Shown piece after piece: positions 1 through 4,995 of a stretch of DNA of 5,722 nucleotides. How positions within the stretch are numbered: the stretch's first letter is position 1; each line of letters opens with the position of its first letter. The stretch comes from Candidatus Rifleibacteriota bacterium (GTDB lineage Bacteria; Riflebacteria; Ozemobacteria; Ozemobacterales; Ozemobacteraceae): assembly GCA_029565415.1 (NCBI GenBank), contig JAKQOH010000205.1, positions 1-5,722 of the forward strand. Reading direction: 5' to 3'. The notes below the pieces were generated by a model, which saw only the letters and a list, made by a program, of their open reading frames with translations, was not told where the DNA came from and made no database searches. A program made the position numbers and the translations under genes.

Positions 1-2192
1 CGATGTCCCAGGACAAGCTGTATCTGAAAGCCGAACGAGGCCTTTCCCATCTTCTGTACGGCGACTTCGAAACCGGCCTCGACGCGACGCGGCTCGGTGC
101 CTACAACCGCATGTTCAACGGGGCGCAGCTGGTGGTCCGCGGGCGCCGGGCGGGCCTCCGCTCATTCCTCACGCGCACGGACCGGACGCTGGTCGTGGAC
201 ACGTTGCCCGGGCAGGGCATCTCGGGGTTCTACTCCCTGACCAACCGCAGCATCGTGCCCGGAAGCGAGCGCGTCGTCATCGAGACCCGCGACCGGTGGC
301 GTCCCGAGTTCGTTCTCGATCGTCAGGCGCGCCAGCGCGACCTTGACTATGACATTGATTATATAATTGGCGTGATACGATTCAAGGGGCCTGTGCCGAG
401 CTCGGACGCGTCTCTCAATCCCGTCTATGTGATTGTGACCTACGAGCATGAATCCCAGACCAGGAACTACGAGATCGCAGGTGGTCGCGGAACCTTCCGG
501 CCGTTCCGGGACCTGGAGCTGGGCGTGACGAACGTTCTCGAGCGACAGCTTGCCGGTGATTTCCGGCTCGAGGCTCTCGACATGGCTCTCCGGCTTCCCG
601 GAAAAACCCTGGTGAAGGCCGAGTGGGCGAAGACGACCAGCCTCATCGATGAGATGGGCACGCTTGACCGCCGCAGCGACAAGGCACGAAGCATCGAAGT
701 GACCAGCCACCCCACCGACCGTCTCGATCTTGGCGCGTGGTACCGGCGGGCCGGCGATGCCTATCGCAATCCCTCGGCCGTCGATGTGTTTGCCGGCTCG
801 CATCGCTCGGGTGGTGACCTTTCCTACCGGCTTGCGCAGGATCTGGTTTTCAAGAGCCAGTATTATCTCGAGAACGATGATCGAAACGAGATGTTCTACC
901 GGCACACGTCGGCGGGGCTGGAAAAGACGTTCCGGCGCACCCGTGTTGGGCTCGAATACGTCCGGGAACGGGCGGACGACGGGTATCTCCCGCCGGCCCG
1001 ACAGGGAAACCGTCAGCCGTTCGACATTGCCGAGGAGACTCCCGACGATCTGACGGCGGCTCGGATCACCGCTGAACACACGCTGAACGACCGCATGACG
1101 CTCGAGCTTTCGCACAAGGGGAATCTCGGCGGCCGGCGTTACCGGTTCGGCCAGGTCGGCATGCGGTATCAGCTGACGCCCCTCACCCGGTTCTACGTCC
1201 GGGATGAGTTCGCCCGGTTCGACGCCCTTACGGATGATCGTCTGGTGATGGGAGCCGAATCCGAGGTCGCCCGGGACACCGTGGCTTTCAGCGAATACCG
1301 TCTGGGCCGCGGTGCATCTGAGGCGAGGGTTCAGCAGAGCCTGGGGTTGCGCAACACGTTCATGCTCGGCAAGGCGGCGACCGGCAATGTCACCTTCGAG
1401 CGCCTCGAAACCACGGAAGGGAAGGAGCTGAGCCAGCAGCCCGATGCGACGGCCGTGTCGGTCGGCGTGGAGTATCTGCCCTTGACCGACCTGAAGCTGA
1501 GCACCCGCTTCGAGCGCCGTCTCGCGGGAACGGGTGATACCGACTCGATCGATGTGGGAACCGCGTGGCGATTGCATCGGGATCTGCATCTGCTGCTTTC
1601 CGATCGCTGGTACCGCATGACAGCCCCCGCTGCCGGCCGTGACACGGCTTCGCGCGTCGTGCTCGGTCTCGCTTTCCGGCCCGTCGCCTGGGACCGCTTC
1701 AACGCTCTGGCGAAGCTGGAACGCCGCGATGGCATGACATCCGAGATGCAGTTGGGCGATGATTCCCGCGTCATCCTGTACTCGCTCGACGGTGTCTACC
1801 GGCTGTCGCCCCGCTGGCAGATGGCCGGCCGGTTCGCGCGCAAGACCGACCAGGAGCTGGGGTTCACCGAGAACACCCGCCTGGCCTCTGGCCGCGTGGT
1901 CTTCGATCTCGGCCGGCGATTCGATGTCGGAGCCGAGTACCGTTTCATGAAAGGCGACACCGCCGCATCGATCGTGCGGGGGGGCGCTGTCGAGCTGGGC
2001 GCGCGTATCGGCAAGGGGATCTGGCTCGGAGTGGGCTATTCGTTCGAAGAGTTTGATGCCGATCTGCTTGGCGACCAGTATGAGGGAAGAGGCCCCTTTA
2101 TCCGGATTCGTTTCCGGGTGGCCGAAGACTTCCTCGACCGGAAATCCCGGAGATCATCGCCAGCGACATCTGAGGGGAAATCCCAGAAATGA
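1..2192 (+). CDS. Large outer-membrane beta-barrel-like protein, 3' part (5' end outside the window)
   Basis: This is an open frame of 729 codons from position 3 to a TGA at 2190-2192. The first Met (position 3) is probably internal: there is no signal peptide and the sequence starts in the middle of beta structure (LYLKAERG...LLYGDFETGL, residues 6-26). Residues about 18-150 form a module with a conserved-looking core (GAYNRMFNGAQL, IVPGSERVVIETRDR, LDYDIDYIIGVIRFKGPVPS) that I associate with large surface or outer-membrane proteins of deep-branching diderm bacteria. Residues about 155-706 are alternating polar/aromatic strands joined by short charged turns, as in a many-stranded barrel. The last strands (GVGYSFEEFD, then PFIRIRFRVAEDF) are followed by a basic, disordered tail of about 20 residues, so the protein does not end on the usual terminal Phe. 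I infer an outer-membrane location; substrate and role are unknown. It is a single intact frame with coding character throughout. Confidence 0.8.
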   Translation, partial: MSQDKLYLKAERGLSHLLYGDFETGLDATRLGAYNRMFNGAQLVVRGRRAGLRSFLTRTDRTLVVDTLPGQGISGFYSLTNRSIVPGSERVVIETRDRWRPEFVLDRQARQRDLDYDIDYIIGVIRFKGPVPSSDASLNPVYVIVTYEHESQTRNYEIAGGRGTFRPFRDLELGVTNVLERQLAGDFRLEALDMALRLPGKTLVKAEWAKTTSLIDEMGTLDRRSDKARSIEVTSHPTDRLDLGAWYRRAGDAYRNPSAVDVFAGSHRSGGDLSYRLAQDLVFKSQYYLENDDRNEMFYRHTSAGLEKTFRRTRVGLEYVRERADDGYLPPARQGNRQPFDIAEETPDDLTAARITAEHTLNDRMTLELSHKGNLGGRRYRFGQVGMRYQLTPLTRFYVRDEFARFDALTDDRLVMGAESEVARDTVAFSEYRLGRGASEARVQQSLGLRNTFMLGKAATGNVTFERLETTEGKELSQQPDATAVSVGVEYLPLTDLKLSTRFERRLAGTGDTDSIDVGTAWRLHRDLHLLLSDRWYRMTAPAAGRDTASRVVLGLAFRPVAWDRFNALAKLERRDGMTSEMQLGDDSRVILYSLDGVYRLSPRWQMAGRFARKTDQELGFTENTRLASGRVVFDLGRRFDVGAEYRFMKGDTAASIVRGGAVELGARIGKGIWLGVGYSFEEFDADLLGDQYEGRGPFIRIRFRVAEDFLDRKSRRSSPATSEGKSQK

Positions 2193-2256
2193 TCCCCTGA
2201 GAATGTTGAGAGTTGCCTGTTTGCGGGCATTCATCCCGAAATCGGGGTGGGGTTCC

Positions 2257-2285
2257 TTGACGCTTCCCGGATCGATCGGTACAAT
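2257..2285 (+). promoter_or_regulatory. Sigma70-type promoter of the M48 protease gene
   Basis: TTGACG (2257-2262) and TACAAT (2280-2285) are separated by exactly 17 bases, each matching the sigma70 consensus at five of six positions. The region just downstream is AT-rich in an otherwise GC-rich window. Transcription would begin near 2292, giving a leader of about 37 nt before the ATG at 2329. The 136-nt gap after the outer-membrane protein gene and this promoter suggest the protease has its own transcription unit, although I see no convincing terminator between the two genes. Confidence 0.75.
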
Positions 2286-2315
2286 TTGATGAATATAAAT
2301 GATCCGATTCCTCGT

Positions 2316-2321
2316 AAGGAG
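2316..2321 (+). promoter_or_regulatory. Ribosome binding site that fixes the protease start
   Basis: AAGGAG lies 7 nt before the ATG at 2329. An in-frame ATG at 2299 would add ten residues, but it lies only about 7 nt from the predicted transcription start and has no Shine-Dalgarno sequence. The 2329 start also leaves a textbook signal peptide at the N terminus. Confidence 0.8.
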
Positions 2322-2328
2322 TGTCGTT

Positions 2329-3495
2329 ATGAGGCGCAGCGCACGGCTGTTGGTGTTCGGTCTTCTGCTGACCCTGTCCGCGTTCGTCCCGGGATCCGCT
2401 CTGGCACTGAACATCGGCGGCCTGCTCGGCGAGATCGCCGGCACGCTCGATCGCACCGACGCCGCTCTTCAGCAGACGTTTGGCGGCTCCTCTTCCGATG
2501 CGCTTGCTGCCGCGAAATCCTCGACGTGGGACAAGCTGTTCGGCGGCCTCGAGAACAAATGGGAATCCTCGGCCGGCGCCTCGGGCCATGAAGCTCTCAA
2601 GAAAGATCCGGGCTTCGTCCGGGATGCGAAAATGCTCAACCGGCTCGGCACGGTCGCCCGGCGGCTCGTTCCGGTCTGCGAGCGCAAGGAGCTGAATTAT
2701 CATTTCGCCGTGCTCGACAGCAAGGAACTCAATGCGTTCGCGCTTCCCGGCGGGTATGTCTACGTCACCAAGGGGCTGCTCGAGGCCGCGAAGACCGATG
2801 ATGAGCTCGCCGCCGTCGTCGCGCACGAGCTGGGCCACGTGAACAAGAAGCACAGCGTCCGCCAGGCCGAGAAAGCCGGCATCATGACGGCGGTTGTCGC
2901 GCTGATGACCGTTACCGACGAGACGAAGAAATACCAGAAAGCCGCGGCCATCGCCTCGTATTTCGCCAATCTGAAGTTCTCCCGGGTCGACGAGTTCGAG
3001 GCCGACCGGTGCGCCGTCGAGTATGCCCACAAGGCGGGGTACAACCCGAACGGGCTGATCACCTTCTTCAACCGCATCAACCGCGATAATGCCCTGACCA
3101 AGGTAACCAAGTATTTCTCGACCCACCCGCCGACCACCGACCGCATCAACGCCGCCCAGGAACAGATCCGCAAGCTGGGCGGGAAGCCCGCGGCCCAGAC
3201 GCCGACCACCGCGCAGACGCCCGCCACGACGACCACTTCGTCCCCGTCCACGACCGGATCGGGCAACGTGCCCGGCATCGGGGACCTGCCCTCGGGCAGC
3301 ACCACCCAGACGCAGTCCGGCCGCACGATGACCCTCCAGGAAGCCTACGAGCGATACCTGTTCGCAAAGCAGAATTACGAGTTCAAGGTTTCCCAGCAGG
3401 CCCCCACCGACGAGATCATGAAGGCTTTCGAAGAGTATCAGACCGCCAAGGTCGAGTATCTCAAGCTGCGCAACGGGGTTGCCACGAACCGCTGA
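2329..3495 (+). CDS. Secreted M48-family zinc metalloprotease with C-terminal helical tail
   Basis: This 388-residue protein is a zinc endopeptidase, probably periplasmic. It starts with a Sec signal peptide: basic MRRSAR, a hydrophobic stretch to about residue 20, and a likely cut after SALA (residue 26). There is no lipobox cysteine and no later membrane segment, unlike HtpX. The catalytic core has AHELGH (HExxH at residues 166-170), the third zinc ligand in FEADR (Glu224), and the family STHPPTTDRI motif (His266). These signatures match the soluble periplasmic M48 proteases such as LoiP, YcaL and BepA, which handle outer-membrane protein quality control in E. coli; the exact substrate here is unknown. 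There are no TPR repeats as in BepA. Instead, residues about 286-333 are a Thr/Pro/Gln/Ser/Gly-rich linker leading to a charged helical tail (about 334-384). The gene has its own promoter and a hairpin terminator 22 nt after the stop. Confidence 0.93.
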   Translation: MRRSARLLVFGLLLTLSAFVPGSALALNIGGLLGEIAGTLDRTDAALQQTFGGSSSDALAAAKSSTWDKLFGGLENKWESSAGASGHEALKKDPGFVRDAKMLNRLGTVARRLVPVCERKELNYHFAVLDSKELNAFALPGGYVYVTKGLLEAAKTDDELAAVVAHELGHVNKKHSVRQAEKAGIMTAVVALMTVTDETKKYQKAAAIASYFANLKFSRVDEFEADRCAVEYAHKAGYNPNGLITFFNRINRDNALTKVTKYFSTHPPTTDRINAAQEQIRKLGGKPAAQTPTTAQTPATTTTSSPSTTGSGNVPGIGDLPSGSTTQTQSGRTMTLQEAYERYLFAKQNYEFKVSQQAPTDEIMKAFEEYQTAKVEYLKLRNGVATNR

Positions 3496-3517
3496 TCACC
3501 CCTTCCCGGAACGAAAA

Positions 3518-3548
3518 AGCGGGCGCTTCCCTTGATGAAGCGCCCGCT
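3518..3548. terminator. Strong bidirectional intrinsic terminator between convergent units
   Basis: A perfect 12-bp stem (3518-3529 with 3537-3548, GC-rich) closes a 7-nt loop. On the minus strand the stem runs directly into TTTTT, the best match to a Rho-independent terminator, which would end transcripts from the small minus-strand gene at 3763-3611. On the plus strand it sits 22 nt after the stop codon of the M48 protease gene and is followed by a poorer tract (CGTCATTTG), so it probably serves both directions. Confidence 0.85.
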
Positions 3549-3610
3549 CGTCATTTGATCAAGAAGCCCCCGGCCTGCGAGGGCTCAACCCAGTGCCGGC
3601 ATTGTTCCCG

Positions 3611-3763
3611 TCAGGAATCAGCGCGCATGATGCATGTTTCGAGATGCCGGCGGTCGGAATCCGTGAGGCTCAGCGTCCGCTCATACCGCGCGACGATGCG
3701 TCGGCAGCAGGAGCAAGCGGTCGCTGCGTGGCGATAGAGAGCAAGCAGTTCCTGGACAGACAT
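3611..3763 (-). CDS. Putative small Cys-containing protein, 50 residues, unknown function
   Basis: I do not recognise this protein. On the minus strand an ATG at 3763 opens a 50-codon frame ending in TGA at 3611. It is preceded by GGAGG (3776-3772) at an ideal 8-nt spacing, the strongest Shine-Dalgarno match in the window. The product begins MSVQELLALYRHA, has a CSCC cluster (Cys17, Cys19, Cys20), an Arg-rich middle, a predicted helix LTDSDRRHLE and a fourth cysteine, Cys44. It looks soluble, with no signal peptide or membrane segment. The four cysteines could bind a metal, but spacing C-x-C-C plus one distant Cys is not a standard zinc ribbon. It lies downstream of the rpmA terminator and upstream of a minus-strand poly-T terminator, which makes an independent small transcript plausible; I could not find a clear promoter in 3777-3859. 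A plus-strand frame overlaps it but lacks a comparable ribosome binding site. Confidence 0.5.
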   Translation of the reverse strand: MSVQELLALYRHAATACSCCRRIVARYERTLSLTDSDRRHLETCIMRADS

Positions 3764-3859
3764 CGCTTCCACCTCCGGACTTCCGAATTTTTTTCCCTAC
3801 TCGTACTATCGGCATTCCGATCCACGAAGTTGAGAAAAAAATGCTGCCGGAAGACAGAA

Positions 3860-3898
3860 ACGCACCGCCCAGCCTGACGAACAGGCGGGGCGGCGCGT
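3860..3898 (-). terminator. Probable intrinsic terminator of the rplU-prp-rpmA operon
   Basis: This is a long GC-rich hairpin starting 17 nt past the rpmA stop codon. The arms 3860-3876 and 3882-3898 pair over about 16 bp, with one mismatch (3871/3887) and one G-U pair on the minus strand (3864/3894), around a 5-nt loop. After the stem the minus strand continues TTCTGTCTTC, which is T-rich but not a pure run, so termination may be incomplete and some transcripts could reach the small gene downstream. Confidence 0.7.
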
Positions 3899-3915
3899 TC
3901 CGACCGGAAGTCAGC

Positions 3916-4182
3916 TCAGTGCTGTTCGGTGGAAGCCGGAATGATGTCGACCCAATGCCGGTTGAGGCGGTGGGCGAACTTCACCTTGCCGTCCGCGAGA
4001 GCGAACAGGGTGTCATCCTTGCCGATGCCGACATTCTTGCCGGGGTTGATCGGCGTGCCGCGCTGGCGAACGAGAACGTTGCCGGCCTTGACCTGCTCGC
4101 CGTCGAACTTCTTGGTGCCGAGCCGCTGTGCATTGCTGTCCCGTCCGTTTACGGAAGAGCCCTGACCTTTTTTATGCGCCAT
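3916..4182 (-). CDS. rpmA: 50S ribosomal protein L27
   Basis: This 88-residue protein is a structural component of the large ribosomal subunit; its N-terminal tail reaches towards the peptidyl transferase centre. The hallmark N terminus [10 protein letters not shown], the [11 protein letters not shown] motif, the [11 protein letters not shown] core and [13 protein letters not shown] are all present, followed by a basic C-terminal part. Length is normal for the family. The ATG at 4182 overlaps the end of prp by 11 nt and has a ribosome binding site (AAGGGG, 8 nt upstream) lying inside prp. The in-frame codons before it hold no ATG, GTG or TTG before a TGA eleven codons upstream, so this L27 cannot carry the cleavable N-terminal extension found in Firmicutes-type L27. 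It is the last gene of the operon; obg, a frequent neighbour of rpmA, is not here. Confidence 0.98.
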   Translation of the reverse strand: MAHKKGQGSSVNGRDSNAQRLGTKKFDGEQVKAGNVLVRQRGTPINPGKNVGIGKDDTLFALADGKVKFAHRLNRHWVDIIPASTEQH

Positions 4183-4519
4183 TGTTGCATCCCCTTTCGG
4201 ATAATCCGTTTTTCACGACCACCGCATCGGGATACGTCTCGGCGAGCCTCCGGAAACCATACCGGAACACTCCCGCGACCATCGATGCGGCTTCACGACG
4301 CCCGACCGGAACCTCGAGCACGACATCGCACTCGCCATTCCCGGCCTCCCCGGTGATTTCGGCCCCGACTTCGGTCTCCATGCCTCCCAGAAAGGTCAGC
4401 AGAAGCGCCGAAACAGCCCCGCACACCGGGTCGTTTCCCCTGGTTCCGTGGCCGGCATGACCCGTAACACGCAGTCGCAGCCGGTTTCCGTCACTCGGAG
4501 GAAACTCGACAACCACCAT
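4172..4519 (-). CDS. prp: Ribosomal-processing cysteine protease Prp (YsxB family)
   Basis: This is a 115-residue protein of the Prp/YsxB family. In Staphylococcus aureus, Prp cleaves the N-terminal extension of L27, exposing the residues needed at the peptidyl transferase centre. The family signature is clear: VTGHAGHG (catalytic His21) and [12 protein letters not shown] (catalytic Cys33), with the same 12-residue His-Cys separation as the S. aureus enzyme. The conserved helical half includes a short [11 protein letters not shown] segment and a C-terminal helix around [18 protein letters not shown]. Position between rplU and rpmA is the classic one. Its ATG overlaps the rplU stop (TGATG, 1-nt overlap), which implies translational coupling, and its 3' end overlaps rpmA. 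Odd point: the L27 encoded next to it lacks the substrate extension. The active-site residues look intact, so it is unlikely to be a dead gene, and another substrate or role is possible. Confidence 0.92.
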   Translation of the reverse strand: MVVVEFPPSDGNRLRLRVTGHAGHGTRGNDPVCGAVSALLLTFLGGMETEVGAEITGEAGNGECDVVLEVPVGRREAASMVAGVFRYGFRRLAETYPDAVVVKNGLSERGCNNGA

Positions 4520-4830
4520 CAGGCCGAGATTTCCTCGATCAGGATCGAGGTGAAATCCTGGCGGTGCCCATAGTGGCGGCGATAATTCGTCTTGTTCTTG
4601 TACTTCAGGCCGATGATCTTCTGGCCGCGGCCGTGGCAGACCACTTTGGCCTTCACGCTCACGCCCTTCAGATAAGGCTGACCGACCTGGACCTTCTCGC
4701 CGCTCTTGACCATGAGGACGCGGTCGACGGCGAACGTGGCATTGGGCTGCTGGTCGAGCTTTTCACAGCGGACGCGCGAACCCTTCTCCACGGAAAATTG
4801 CTTTCCACCCAATTCGATGACGGCAAACAT
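4519..4830 (-). CDS. rplU: 50S ribosomal protein L21
   Basis: This 103-residue protein is a structural protein of the large subunit that binds 23S rRNA. The N terminus MFAVIELGGKQFSVEKG matches the family signature, as do the central VLMVKSGEKVQVGQPYL segment and the conserved basic C-terminal region KYKNKTNYRRHYGHRQDFT, ending in the strand SILIEEI. Length is normal. A ribosome binding site AGGGGG (4845-4840) sits 9 nt before the ATG. It is the first gene of the operon, followed by prp with a TGATG overlap. The predicted 5' leader is only about 30 nt, too short to hold an elaborate autoregulatory structure. Confidence 0.98.
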   Translation of the reverse strand: MFAVIELGGKQFSVEKGSRVRCEKLDQQPNATFAVDRVLMVKSGEKVQVGQPYLKGVSVKAKVVCHGRGQKIIGLKYKNKTNYRRHYGHRQDFTSILIEEISA

Positions 4831-4869
4831 TGATTCGTACCCCCTAGAAAAATGGACCGAGAGAGCCTA

Positions 4870-4898
4870 AACCTAGCATAGATCGGGCGCCATGTCAA
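4870..4898 (-). promoter_or_regulatory. Promoter of the rplU-prp-rpmA operon
   Basis: Reading the minus strand, a perfect TTGACA (4898-4893) is followed after 17 bases by TAGGTT (4875-4870), which is preceded by TGC, an extended -10 element. The -10 hexamer is weak (three of six), but the perfect -35 and extended -10 compensate. Transcription would start near 4862, about 32 nt before the rplU ATG. The -35 box overlaps a 12-bp palindrome. Confidence 0.65.
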
Positions 4899-4907
4899 GC
4901 CGGCTTG
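4896..4907. promoter_or_regulatory. Perfect 12-bp palindrome over the divergent -35 region
   Basis: CAAGCCGGCTTG is a perfect inverted repeat centred in the divergent intergenic region. It overlaps the rplU -35 box on one side and a weak TTGCCC -35-like element facing the opposite gene on the other. It could be an operator for a dimeric regulator, or only the by-product of two back-to-back -35 sequences. Six base pairs per side is short enough to arise by chance in GC-rich DNA. Confidence 0.3.
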
Positions 4908-4931
4908 CCCAATCAGATGACACAGTATACC
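4905..4931 (+). promoter_or_regulatory. Weak candidate promoter for the divergent membrane protein gene
   Basis: TTGCCC (4905-4910) and TATACC (4926-4931) are separated by 15 bases, shorter than the preferred 17, so this is a tentative call. It would give a leader of roughly 58 nt before the GTG at 4996. I see no better candidate between 4831 and 4995. Confidence 0.25.
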
Positions 4932-4995
4932 ATGACTTCGCCGGTTTCGAAGATTTTTTTCGGAACGCCATCACCCTTCACCCTGGAGCCGCCCC

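Noticed and set aside
343..367. TTGACT ... TATAAT promoter-like pair inside the outer-membrane protein gene
   Set aside because: The spacer is only 13 bases, too short for sigma70, and the AT-rich patch is explained by coding for YDIDYIIGVIRF.
162..1589. Long minus-strand open frame (475 codons) opposite the outer-membrane protein gene
   Set aside because: It is a by-product of GC-rich codon use on the plus strand; the translation is Arg/Gly/Pro/Val-rich without recognisable motifs, and the plus-strand protein has clear beta-strand texture.
2141..2194. Imperfect 18-base direct repeat with a 36-base period at the end of the outer-membrane protein gene
   Set aside because: Two copies only, with three mismatches, in a disordered basic tail; chance or an old small duplication explains it.
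2173..2198. Possible terminator at the stop codon of the outer-membrane protein gene
   Set aside because: Only a 6-bp stem (AGGGGA with TCCCCT) around a 14-nt loop that includes the stop codon, with no T-run after it.
2299..2328. Upstream ATG giving a ten-residue longer M48 protease
   Set aside because: No ribosome binding site, very near the predicted transcription start, and it would bury the signal peptide behind extra residues; the ATG at 2329 has AAGGAG at ideal spacing.
2098..3126. Long minus-strand open frame (342 codons) opposite the M48 protease gene
   Set aside because: It runs antisense across a protein with a signal peptide and an intact HELGH active site, and also across that gene's promoter and the end of the previous gene; it is a shadow frame.
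3808..3821. Small hairpin (ATCGG/CCGAT) in the AT-rich leader upstream of the 50-residue gene
   Set aside because: Five base pairs are too few to call a riboswitch or attenuator, and no anti-structure or leader peptide is visible.
3593..3877. Plus-strand open frame of 94 codons in the convergent intergenic region
   Set aside because: No Shine-Dalgarno sequence, it runs through AT-rich non-coding DNA into the rpmA terminator hairpin, and the opposite strand has a better-supported small gene.
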